From assembly GCA_035222895.1 (NCBI GenBank), contig JAVYIG010000067.1:248001-312000 (forward strand): 64,000 nt of DNA. The letters are read 5' to 3'. The DNA comes from Strongylocentrotus droebachiensis. Lineage: Eukaryota > Echinodermata > Echinoidea > Camarodonta > Strongylocentrotidae. Below, one piece after another: positions 28,386 through 40,900 of the stretch. A model generated the notes under the pieces. That model was not told the DNA's origin. It saw only the letters and a list, made by a program, of their open reading frames with translations, and did not search any database. A program made the translations under genes and the position numbers. Position 1 is the stretch's first letter. Each line of letters starts with the position of its first letter.

Positions 28386-29547
28386 GGACTTCAGTGATTT
28401 TTGAGTCACGCTAGTAGAAATACAGGAAAGAAAATAATAACGATAAAGGAATTATACATTTTTTAAGTCGAAATTCAAATCGATATCTTTTTTTTTTAAA
28501 TACATTCGAGGCAATATTCAAACAGGGGTTCATACCTTCCCGTGTTCTCATTTTATTCTTAATTCTACAAGTTTGCGTCATTGATGTCATCATTAATTAC
28601 TTTACATTAATAATCTTAGGATCTATACCGAGATATATTTTCCTCTGGAAGTTTATTTTAAGCCTACATCAACGTTTTTTTGTAATTATTTTCTTCCAAT
28701 TTTAGAATAATCCTTATGTTATCTCAATTTTCCTCACTCATACTACAGAACGCTTCACACCTGTCTAAATCTTATTTCGTCTAGACATCAATGCTTCCTC
28801 CATCAGTTCTATTCTCTCAAATCAATCTGCGTGCTTTCTCCGTTACGTTCCCGAATCCCTGTAAAACTGCCTTAATCGAACTTGATCCGTTCGTACGTAT
28901 CATGAACATAATTATAGAGACTTTGGAACATGTTCTGATGATAAATAGTGGTAGATTTGAGGGGGTAAAGGGGGGGGGGGGGAAGTTGCCATCCCAACAG
29001 AATATCCATCAATTGTTATATATTTGTTTAAGCCGCTAACTTTTGTAGTTGTTCAATACCAATAACCTTGTATGATTGCACACAGAAACGAAACAAATTA
29101 GACACATTAACAAAAAATGCTTGCTCTTTCTTCCCAAAATAAGTGCGATACCCTAGCTCCAATTTCTTCAAGCGCCCTCCCCCGGAAAGAAAAAAAGATT
29201 CTTGATTATAAAGAAATGTAAGCGAGGCACATGTTGGAATGAATGCAAGAACCCACAAACTCCTAGAGCCCTCCAAAGCCCCTGAGCCCCCTCCAAGCCC
29301 CCACCCCTTCCTCCATCAAACTATTCTCCTTGAACCCGAGCTAGTTCTGCCCCTCCCGAGGCCGAGGTCTGGATACGCCACTCATGTTAAATGTATTTAG
29401 CAATGCGGTTTTATGAGGGATGAGTAAGGATCGATGCATGGGACGAGAGGGAATTTGAGTAATGGAGAGGGGGCCTTCTGGTGAGGGGGTGCATGGGACT
29501 ATAGTATTAAAGAGAGGGCTGAACTCACATCTGATGTCCCCCACCCT

Positions 29548-29550
<3 letters not shown>

Positions 29551-29593
<43 letters not shown>

Positions 29594-29628
29594 GTCTCTC
29601 TCTTTCTCTCTGTCTCTCTCCCTTTCCC
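29551..29628 (+). repeat. (CT)n microsatellite
   Basis: CTCTCT with TTTCTC and TGTCTC variants. Confidence 0.93.
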
Positions 29629-32439
29629 AGTGGCGTACCCAGTGTCGAACGATTCCTTGCTTTAGGAAGATTGTTTCTCATAAGTTTTCAAAAGAATTAT
29701 CCATGGACGTTTTCCAATGTGTAAAACTGTTTGCGACCTCTTTTCTCTCTAAATCCTCTCTCTTTCCATAACAAAACAAAAACTGATCAACATTGATCAC
29801 GTCACAACTTCTTTACATTGCCCCATATAAGTACAGTGCATATACTGCAAAATTCACGCGGAGCTTTTATCTGCTTTGTCTGCCATTACACCTGACGGAT
29901 GCAGGGGACCGAGTAGCCAGCCAGCCACCTTTGCTTACCAAGACAATAATCTTGATCAAATCAGAGTCCGCACGGGTACCTTACCTCTACAAATCATGCA
30001 GACGACTTCTAAATGTGACTCTTCGATCGGAAGCAAACAGTGGAAATTAGATAATGGCCATCAGGTTTCCAACCAAATGCAGGAATGCGTCTCCGCATCT
30101 TGTCTTGTGGAAAGTCGTAATGGGGTTCGAAATTGACGTAAATTAGCATGCCGTAGTTGAAGACATAGCGATGCTGGGATGGGTTTACGGGACATTTTTG
30201 CCTTCTCTAAGACCCATTACGTATGGCATGAGGATGTTAGAGACGTACTCAAGTCTGCTAGCATGACCATTCTGAATATAACGATAAGTGGCAATCACAA
30301 TAAAAGACGCCAAGTTTAATTTCAAAAGTCCCGTTTTTCCAAGTCATGGAGCATGGTTTTGCCCCATGAGCACTGCGTTATTGGACAATTCCAGTCATTT
30401 AACATTAAAGTGTATTTCATAAACAGAATACGGAATGGCATAATCTAGACTTGCAGAGTATGAAAAGAACAAACATTTGGCCTTAAAGGTTAATTTACCA
30501 GGGTTATTTTTCTCTGAGAATCTCGGTTTAGCCGCACGCCATATTCATGTACAAATTCCCGGAATGGATTTCTCGATTACGGAATGTCATTTTCAGATCA
30601 TTAGTCTTGGAAATGACATGATTGTGATCATTTACGATTATGAATATCATTTAAACAGAAGGCAATTATCATGACGAAGTTTTTCCCGCGCATACTGGTA
30701 TTGCGAAAATTTGGCGCCGCAAAACTTCACGATGTCGTTTTGTAATACTAACCTTGGAACTGTAAAAAGTGAAAGTTTTATGATCTCATGTCGAAATGTT
30801 GGTAATTTCATTGAAGAAAGGCAATGCTATGATACTGGTTTGAAGCATATGTAAATGGAAGAAACACCATGCTTTCAGATGAATAATGAGACACTGTCGA
30901 CTGATACTGATAGGTATGGTACAAAACCTGCATATTTTCCCGGGGTATGGACACTATTTTAGTGAACATTTTAGTTTTATTTGTTCACGCACATTTTCAT
31001 GATTAGGGTTTTATTTAAAAAAATGCCGAATGAGACGTGCCTGGAGATGTTTCCCAGGTCTCAGACATCTGTACTTTTCATTCACCCCGGCCGTATAGTG
31101 TTCTCTTGCATCTTCCATTGCTCAATTTCTATATCGTTCTAATTTAAAAATTAATCTTGACTTCAGTTGCAAAACATCACGATACACATTGTCTGAAACA
31201 TACACAGATACAGTTTCAAGATTAAATCTCAGGTGTCTCCTAGCTAGGTTAGACTCAAGGAATGTCCTCTTTGAAAGCTTCTTTGCCGATTAGATTCGAC
31301 CCCTTCATGAAAGAAAGAATTGATTGTGACATTTTTGGAGCGCTTGTCCTCAACAAACAGCGCGTAACACAACCTGTCGGGACTGTGCCCCGTTGAAGAT
31401 GATGTGATCGGACGTCGAGTTTTGCTGGAGTAGCGAGACAAATCATTCTTCTCTTGAACAGGGATCGAGGAGAATGACTGTAGTCTTTGCTTAGCACATT
31501 TTATAATTCATTGTGCAGGTGAGGAAGAGTAACACCTTTACCTGTACATGTTCTTTGATCAAGGAGACGACCATGCGATGCTTTCAGCTTCAAATATTTT
31601 GTCTGTTTGTAAAAATTTCAATCGTTGATGCTGAAACAATGGTCGTGTGAAATTGAATCATTGAGTCGCTATTTCAGAGACATAATTTTCGTGAAATCAG
31701 TCGAAAATGAAGGCATGGAGAGGTCAAGTCTGTCATACCATGCCATATTATATGGATGGCAACGATGATTTCGAAGTCCTTTAAAATTATTCTTCTGGAT
31801 ACGATAACATCTTGGATCTTAGGGTTATTCGTAAATATATATATTTTTTTAAAACTGGAATTCGTTTAATCTCATTAATCGCTTATATCGCTTTTTTGTG
31901 CATAAAAGTCTTTCTCAGTGATTTCCCCCTAAATTCTACGACATATTTAAGCGATACTTTCAGACCCAGTCTATATTTTAAGCGGTACCTTTAAAGGGAA
32001 GCGCAAGGCTGTATTGACCAGAAAGGATTGCATGTTCGGTTTCATACAGATCCTATAGGAGGAGAAAATACAGATGGACAGAACAGGAATCGAAATCAAC
32101 GTTGTTGGCAATAATCTATAGCTGTAATCAGACATAAATCTTTGATGCGCATACATCTACAAATAAATTTGATTTCAAATGGGATGAATTTGTCCTTCAG
32201 CGCTAGCTACAGTTACTCTTGAAATTTGGAAATTATTCTGCATTTTAGATTGATTACATTTGCACTTTAAACAACCAAATCGCAACTTCATGCCAAACCA
32301 AATCGAGATTGTGAGTGTTATTGTATATAAAGGGAATGTACGGTGTCAGTAAAAACCGAAGAAAAAAAAAGGAATCATTACGTAAAAAGAAAATTCGCAA
32401 TGGAATGTCAGAAAACTTGGTGTTTAGTGTTTGAAACTT

Positions 32440-32592
32440 TGTTTCTTCTGCTTTTTCTTCTTCTTTTTCTTCTTCTTCTTTTTCTTCTTCTTCTTCTTCT
32501 TCTTCTTCTTCTTCTTCTTCTTCTTCTTCTTCTTCTTCTTCTTCTTCTTCTTCGTCTTCGTCGTCTTCTTCGTCGTCTTCTTCTTTGTCTTC
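32440..32592 (+). repeat. (TTC)n microsatellite
   Basis: About 150 nt, almost pure TTC/CTT with TCG variants near the end. The poly-Leu and poly-Phe reading frames here are artefacts of the repeat. Confidence 0.95.
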
Positions 32593-32779
32593 TTTCTCCT
32601 CTTCTGTTTACCTATTCCTCATGAAGGGTGTGGAATTTATCAAACCCCATGATTCTTGCGTTTTGAGGAAAAATAACTTCAAACGATTATGATAGGGTTG
32701 AACGTATCAATGAAATCGAAATAGTAAATATTGTATAATATACATGTATAATTTACGTAACATTCTAGCCCCTTTCAAT

Positions 32780-33195
32780 CCCCCCCCCTCTCTCTCTCTT
32801 CTTAAACATCTTTCCATTCTTCACATCTGCTTTTAAAATCTCTCTTTCTGTCTTTCAATCTCGATCCTCTCTCCTCTTGTCCCACCCCTCCCTCCCCCTT
32901 CCTCCTCCTCCAACCCCTCCCTAATCCTCTCTCCTCCCTCTCCCTCCTCCCACTTCCCCGTCCCTCCCCCTCCCTCCCAGCCCTCCTCGTCCCTCCTCTT
33001 TTCTCGTCCCTCTTCCTCCCTCCTCCATTCTCTCTCCTCATCCCATCCCTAGGATGTCGTTATTCAATCTGTATCCTCTCTCCTCTTGTCCATCCCCTCC
33101 CTCCATCCTTCCTCCCCCTCCACCTCCCTCCGCATCCCTCCTCCCCTCTCCACCCTCCTCCTCCTCTCTTCCTCCTTATCCCATCCCTAGGATGT
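32780..33195 (+). repeat. Pyrimidine-rich tract with an internal duplication
   Basis: About 400 nt almost wholly C/T on the plus strand. CCCATCCCTAGGATGTCGT occurs at about 33043 and 33180, and CCTCTCTCCTCTTGTCC at about 32866 and 33074, showing a diverged tandem copy. Confidence 0.85.
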
Positions 33196-34922
33196 CGTCA
33201 TTTCATCTGTAGGTAGCCTGGGGTGCGCCATTAGAACCCCGTTATCAGGCGCTAATATATCACTAAGTTAATTTGATGATGGTGGTGTGCTCACCCTTAG
33301 AGAGTTTTCGATAAAGACGCGATGTATATCCTAACCGAGGACCCCCATCATATAATACACGTTCAACTCGTCACCTGCGCATCCCAATAGCCCCAAGCCA
33401 CCAAAACGTATTTGTATTTCAAACATTATCTACATCTTTAAGTGGTGTTACCACTCCCGATGAATTTGGAGGTCGGGGTTTCTTTCCTCCATATTAGTTG
33501 TATATTGATGAGCGAGAATGCGACGCTTTTGCTCTTTATGTACGTACGTACGCCAATATCCGTTTTACCTATGCTGCTATACTATTCATATATTAATAAC
33601 TATCATGACCATCAAAGTCAATTATTCTGTATATAGTTGGCTTCTTTACCCACACAACGTATCAGAATGGATTATACTTAGAAAGTGTTTTCTCTCGAGT
33701 AATACATTAATTCATATGGTCTTGACCCAGAAGTGGAATAAAAATTGTGTCACCAAATTTCATATTACAAGGCATCAATAATCACGTTGTGGTCTTTAGT
33801 CTATTTTTTTAATTCAATTTGCAAGTCTTAATTCTTGATGCAATCATACATATTTCCCTCAAACCAATTTTTTTTAAACAGAAGTTTGTATCACGAGAGC
33901 GACTTTGGCCTTATGACCAATCTTTTCAAGCATCAAAACAGAATTCCTCATGAATAGTTTGGTAGCTACACAATTTAAAAATGGTTATTCTAATTTCTAA
34001 TCATGACCACAAACAAAGCCCCATTAAATACACGTGAAAAGGGACATTCTTCAGATATATTGAACAATGGATATCATTAGAAAATTATATTGCATGATTT
34101 GTGTATTCATCTATGTATTTGTCCATCATTGTGTCTTTTTGACCACATGTTCTTGTCTTTTTTTTTCTTTTTTACTCAGAACAATTAAACCTGACACACA
34201 TTGAACTTTTCATGAATTACAAATATAATAGTACTAACCTAGTTTTCAAAGGGCAAGGCCCACTATGACCATTCACATTATCTCCCAGACATGGGAAAAG
34301 TGATAACAAATGCATTATGACATTCTCTCAAACACATTTACAACAACAACAAATTCGCGCCAATGTGAAAGTTCTTTACCAGACGCAGGTATCGCCTGCG
34401 TTTCGTTACAGTCATATCCTGTGCAATGATACACCCAACACCTTTTTACTAAGCGCATCACTTACACAAATGAAAATGATATGAATTTGTATCGACTCAT
34501 GCTCCAGCTTTCCTCTTCAAAGACACCATTAGAAAGCCAACACTATTTTTGTTGTTGTATTTTCAGAAGACTGGAAAGCGTATTTTAAGAATGAAATTAG
34601 GGCGCGGCGAGAAACGAATTTGCAAGAGGCTGATTAATATATGAATTAAGAATCATATTATTCCAAGAGTCGAGTGCACTTTTTAGCTCCGGGCAATTTC
34701 TACTCAAGTGTGTGCTTGGTCGAAGAGAAAATGAAACTTGGAGTAGATAGCAATACAAAAAGAGCATTGCGATGGATGCTCTTCGAAGAGAAGTGGCAGG
34801 GTTTCTCTGTTTATCAATTAGGGAGAACGGGGGAAATTCACTTCGCTTCAGAGTAAATCTAAATTAATCCTATTTACACTAATTTTGTGTTTTCTTCTCT
34901 TTTCTCCCTTTCTCTCTCATAG

Positions 34923-34949
34923 TAACATCCGATAAACTAGAAAAGCCTG
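34923..34949 (+). CDS. nAChR micro-exon (27 nt, N-terminal linker)
   Basis: A strong pyrimidine tract (about 34888-34920) ends in CATAG, followed by 27 nt and a near-consensus donor GTAAGTATG. Only one of the three frames is open. It takes 2 nt from the preceding exon, encodes TSDKLEKP and leaves one G, which joins AA at 35574 to make Glu. The phase therefore fits the next exon exactly. It lies between the signal peptide and the first helix of the ligand-binding domain, a variable region in this family. It is phase 1-1 and a multiple of three, so it can be skipped without a frameshift. The call rests on splice signals and phase only; the peptide itself is not conserved. Confidence 0.7.
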
Positions 34950-37900
34950 GTAAGTATGCTATTTATACTCATTTTTGTTTTGTGTGTGAGAGTGTGAGAG
35001 AGTGTAAGTGCGTTGAAAAAGAAAAAGAAAAAAAAGTGAGTCATAAATCAAAGAGTTATTTCGTTAATGTATATGAAATGCCAAATATGGTTTGAATTCG
35101 GTTTCTATGGCTATTATGTTACCCCTTTATAGTGATTTTTTTTTTCGAAAAAAAGTTAAAACATTTTAAGATGCAGATCTAACAATCTAATCAACAACAC
35201 AGCGTTTCTTCTGTTCTACATGTTGTGTAGATTAATATTTCATATTGATCATTATTATCATATTTTTACTTGGAGTTAATAAGGATCTTTTACCATTGAT
35301 GACATTGGACGTCTGAGAAAAAAAAATGTTGTAAGGTGTTCTAATTTTGTCGGCAATGGTGTATATCAGGGGCGGATCTATCTTTTTGCCAAAAAAAATT
35401 CTCCAAAAATCGCGCCGTTTTACTTTATTTTATTTTTTTCTTCTTTTTCAGTTGGCTGTCCAAGGGGTGGGGGGGGGGGGGGGGTTAAACTGCCGAAACA
35501 CCCCTAGATCCGCCCCTGTATATATTGTGTTAGCAATGTCAAATAATCACAGTTTTATTATTTCATTTGTCAGAAACTAAAGCTGGTTTTCATGAGCGAG
35601 CTCTGCTCCAAAGCCTCTTCGATGACTGCCCTTATCGAGATTTGACTCGACCATCCAACGACCCTTCCGAACCCGTCCGCGTCGAGATGGGGATTGCTCT
35701 CCAACAGATCATTGATGTGGTAAGATGTAAATCAGAAATGCCCTTTTCACGTTCCCCGGGAAGATCGCTTTATCTCCTTGACTTGTTTATCATATATACA
35801 TGATATGATGCCTAATTCACTGTTGCTTTCTTGGACACATAAAGGTTTGATAAATGTTTATGTCTGACACACACATTAGGATATCAATCAACAAAATGTA
35901 ATGTCTTCGAACTTACAACTGTTCAAATTATTATTATTGTTGTTTTCATATTTGTTATTTTTATTATTTCATTATCATCGTCATCATCATAATTGTTAGC
36001 ATTATTGCACATACTGGTGTCATGGTACGTTTGTCAGCAGGTCTACATAAATCACAACGATTTTTGTTGGTGATTATTTTACCAAATAGATCCTGATATT
36101 TATTTCTCGGAATACATTATATTGTGTATACAGCTGTCTCAATCTAGTTATTCAAATTCGTCAACCTTTCCACGCTTATAGAATACGAGCTTCATTTTCG
36201 TGATTGATGGTAGAAATACATTCATTCCATCGGATACGTTTTCTTTCCGATTTCCTCCTTAATTCACGAGTCAGGGGACTTTCTGCCATTCTGCCAGTAA
36301 ACATACAATACAATGGCAATGCTTGAGTAATTTCATCACACTAACAAATCTCATTATTATTCCGCTTTATCATTGCCAATTCAGTGGCAGAGCTAGAGAT
36401 TTCAAAGTTCAAAACCGTTGATTATTGAATTAGATTTATTTTCATAATGGAATGATGATTCAAGATAAAATAACACAGGTTCCATTTTTCTTTTTATTCA
36501 GTAAAGGTCATGGGAGTTGCCCCACAAAAAGAGGGAGTGTGCCCCGCCCTCTTGCGCCCCCTCTACCACTATTACAGATAACTCGAATTCTTAAAGCCCG
36601 TCTGTACTATTTTTGCCAGGAGGGATTAGACCACCCAGCGTGGTCACTGACAGATGTCGTATCTCATCTAATAAGCTCTCAATAACATAAGAAAAAGAGG
36701 ATCATGGGGGACCAATGGTATCCGATTAGGCATTGTTTGATATCTAGAGGGCGCAAGTAGCTATAAGTAGTGCAGTGGGGCTTTAAAATATCCACTCATC
36801 ACATATTCATCATTCCTCTCAGACCCTACCTCGATAATTATTTCACGAGCACAAAACAAAATTAGGGCTGACGGGTAAATAGAAATAATGTATTTTCAAA
36901 AACGAGCTCAATATTATTCATAAATGAAAATTATGAAATGGGGCCCTGGCTACTGAATCTAGCCGCTATTTAATTCAATCTCCTAGGCTAGTAATAGTAC
37001 ACACCCTATCCAACCAACTACAGCAGTTTGACCTTGCAAATTGTGTGCCTTCGGGCCCTTTGTGACGTCATAGAGCAGCATCTCGATTCCCTGGTTGAGT
37101 GGTGCATGAATTTACACCGGTCGGGATGTGCGAAAGTGGTTACATTAAGATATGTGCATGAATGTTATTTCAACCCTTACTTCTGACTAGCACACATTTT
37201 GATGGTGATCGTATTTGGTCATTGTTACTATACTCCGCCTAGCTTAGAGCATAAACTGCAAAACGAAATTTTGACTTTCATATTTAAAGGGATAGTTGAG
37301 TTCTGTTTTCAGACCGCAAATGCCTTCAAAGTGCATGGTTATTTCTCTTATTCTTATCTATGACATTTATAGTGCCCTTTTAGAACCTAAAATTGCTATG
37401 AAGGTAAATTTTAGACCCCAAAAATGTGTAAAATTTAGTCAAGTACGATCTTACCAAATTCAGCTCCACTTTCAACAAAACACGATGACCGTTAATTAAT
37501 TATTTGATTAAAAATAACAATACATGAGCCGGCTAATTGTGGGTAATATAAGCAACACGAATATGCCAACAAAAAAGCCAACATCGGCATTGGTTGAAAT
37601 ACGACGTAAAAGGCGTTATTTCGTTTTTTAAAGGTTTTTTCAAATTTTTCAAAATACCTAATATCTGTGGGGGTACACAAGTATTAGAAATCGTTATATT
37701 TCAGCCGTCTCTGAACCGATTTTGATCAAACAAAGATGATTTTGTCATTTAAATATATTATGTTCTTTCAAATTTGACACTCAGTATTCATTATCTCACA
37801 AACAAATATTTTGTGTAGCGCCCTCTGCAACAGAACTCAACTATCCCTTTAATTCATTTTGTTACAATTTTCAAATCGACCCAAGACCCATTTGTTTTAT

Positions 37901-40900
37901 TCATCATGAGCGTTATTGGCATTCATTTGAATAATTCGTGTACATGAACTGAATAAAGCCTTATGATTGGCTTAAAAAGATGAGGTAAAAAATTAAAAGA
38001 TATATTCGTAAAACATAACCATTACATTACGTCAAAGTTAGAGATTTGAATATGCAAGGCATCGAAATGGAACATATCATCACGTCATGTACGTTGAGTT
38101 GCTCCCATGTATATCATCTCACTTTAACCTGCGCAGATAAAATAAAGTGTATCTGTTTTACTGGTAAACAAAAAATATATACTTCCACTAAGTGGATTTC
38201 ATTTTATAACATCACCTTTAATGTTTATTCATGACAAAAGGAGGAAAGCCAAGTTACTGAATGTTTTACATTTCTTTTGATGTTCGATATATTGTTTCTC
38301 GCACTTTGAGAAGTCTTCTTGTATTTTCTGGGTGTTTCCAAAATATTTACAATACTAGTAGTTCATGAGCACGTTTCTCTACCTCGCAGACAGAATGAAT
38401 GCTTGACAATAGAGGGCGTTGCATGGAATTCATGGACAATACCTGTCGCCATTGTATTGCCAATTATTGTATACATAACCTTTGAACGGTCTCTTCTCTT
38501 GTCTGCGGTAGTCTCGCTCATTAAGTTAATTGGTGCCTCGAAGGAAACTTGCAATAGTGCGCTCGAAATAGCTCCTTTTTTATATACTGATAACAAAATT
38601 GAGGAAGGAGAAATATTATATAGACGATTATTGTATTGTAAAGGTATTGTTGAGAAATAAATGGGGCGATTCTAGCTTCAAGCCAAATAAATTTTGTAGG
38701 TGGATATGAGTATATGAGTATATGAGTATAATAATAATAATAATGATAATATTGGATATTTATATAGCGCACATAATTATCAACCATGCAAGGTGCTCAA
38801 AGCGTTCCAATATTACTCGGGCTCTGCTAGGCTCATTAGATGAGTATATGAGTGCTTCGGGGTATCTATTTAATACAATTTAAAGAGTTACAGGAAATAA
38901 TCATATCTCGGGCAAAATTTGGAAGGATAATCATAGATTGGGATATTATGAAAAACAAAAGTACATTACAAATCGAATAATTAAAGAATATGTCACGTAC
39001 AAGAGTACTTTTATATTTATGTTTTTGAAATTAATGAACACTTCCGAGTATTGCACACATAATACATTATTATTTTGTTGTAATTTAAAGACCGTCTGTA
39101 CTAGTTTGGCCGAGGGGGATTAGACCTCCCTGCAAGGTCTCTGTCAGGTGTTTATCTCATCAAACCAGCTCTCAATTAACATAAGAAAAAGGGATCATGG
39201 GGGACCAACATGCACCGATTAAGCATTGTTTGCTATATAGAGGGCGCAAGTAGCTATAAGTAGTGCAGTATGGCTTTAAACCGGTTACTGAGAGGTAAAT
39301 ACAATGCACATAGCAGTGCACCGTGACATGTACACGCAGTATAGTTCTAAATAGTTCCATCTCCATAATGTTGGTAATCATACGGCATTTCGCTGCAATT
39401 ATGATATAATTGAATCTATCAATAATTTGATATATTAAATCCTTCGCAATATGTATGATTCATAAATGGCGCTAAGGCACAAGAGCCATAATGAATTACA
39501 GACGATCGTCTAAAAATAGGGCACAATAAAACATATAAAAAAAGGGGGGGGGGTAGTGGACTATGCCATACTGATAGACATTATCCCCTTCTCAAGTGAC
39601 ATTTTCGATGAGGGAAATTGAAGCACTGACAGACATTGGCGAGAGAGAGAGATAGAGAGGGGGAGAAAGAGAGAGAGGGGGTAGAAAGAGAGAGAGGGTA
39701 GGGATAGAAAGAGAGAGGGAGGGAGAGAAAGAGGGGGAGTGAGTGAGAGAGAGAGACAGACAGAGAGAGAAAGAAGGATAGAGAGAGAGAGGAAAAGAAG
39801 GGAGAGAGAAGGGAGAGACAGATAGATAGAGAGAGAGGGAGAGAGAGAGACAGAGAGAGAGACAGAGAGAGAAAGAGACAGAGGGGATAGTAATGATCAA
39901 GTCCCTCCGACATCTTCTTCCTTCTTGATCGCCCTGTTCTCTCGCATGTTATCATATACCAATGTCCGTCATGCCCCTCCCCCTGTAAAAACATTGGCCT
40001 ATCAAGAAGTGGACTCCGGAGTGCCTTTTTTTTTAAAGTGATGGATAAGAAAAGTGACTGGAAAGTAATTAGCTGTAAATGAATTACATTTGAACCGATT
40101 ATACTTTTTATACAAAAAAATATATTATTTTTGTATAAGTCAATCACTGTTATTTGATTCAGCAACCTGCTTTAAAACATATCTAAAAATAGATCTGTAT
40201 CCTATTCGAAAAGGAGGGTAGAGTGTTGATCATTTTCTTTTATACATAATTGATTTAATTATCATTGGCTGGTTTATCACTCTATCCCATGTTATGTTTG
40301 TTTAACCGAGCTGGGTCCTATTTCATTATTTCATGAATATCATCGGGTCATATTTCCGTTACAGATTATATGCAGTGATTTCATAAGCATATCTTTGAAA
40401 ACCGCTTGCTATTGACTATCTGCTCGATCCTTACACTATTTGTAACAACACTTCCATATTTTCCATTTATAGCGGAGAACTCTCCTTGAATAGAGTTTAA
40501 ACAATTAAGAATCGCATAATCTGCGTCAACCATTTTCTGTACTAAAAAACAAAAGACTCGATTAGAAAGAGCGCACAAAGGTTGTGTGTATGTTTTTAAC
40601 CGGTAGATGGTTGAGAGATTAATGTGCTTCTGAATTTTCTTTCCGAAATATAAAGTTGAGCCGTCCTTAAAGTTTGTCGGTGATCACCCTTTCATGTGAA
40701 TTATTTAATATTCAGGACTCGCTCACAAGTTGACGTGCCGCTACTCCGTAAATTAGCTCTATCATTCTGATGATGAACTTTCTTTTACTCTAGGCAAAAA
40801 AGACCCCTGTTTCCAGCTACTCCACAATTCTGTTTGTTGCTTCACAAATACCAACAACAAACCAGGATTTATTGAAATTTATTATACTACATTAATTTTG

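Larger units (their letters stand above)
9990..34922. other. Long non-coding stretch between H1 and the receptor gene
   Basis: No coding exon was recognised. H1 is transcribed leftwards and the receptor rightwards, so this holds both promoters. The receptor's promoter and signal-peptide exon probably lie somewhere here, but no exon with a fitting phase-1 donor could be supported. Contents seen: MITEs at 12.56, 14.81, 15.87 and 26.72 kb, several (GA)n/(CT)n tracts, and single transposon-end-like motifs CAGTGGCGGAACCAGG (20100) and CAGTGGCGTACCCAG (29630). Confidence 0.55.

Noticed and set aside
27849..28397. Long Ser/Leu and Arg/Glu reading frames over (GA)n tracts (also at 22.2, 26.2, 39.6 and 62.4 kb)
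   Set aside because: Low-complexity microsatellite translated in six frames.
29793..30136. Overlapping 85- and 86-codon frames as a possible exon
   Set aside because: No family resemblance, no convincing splice sites, and the frames conflict.
31574..31650. Hydrophobic start MRCFQLQIFCLF as the receptor signal peptide
   Set aside because: No GT donor in the required phase 1 before the stop, and a Lys interrupts the hydrophobic core.
32343..32652. Poly-Leu and poly-Phe frames
   Set aside because: Translation of the (TTC)n microsatellite.
34674..34856. 60-codon frame just before the micro-exon
   Set aside because: No ATG-led hydrophobic segment and no phase-1 donor; no similarity recognised.
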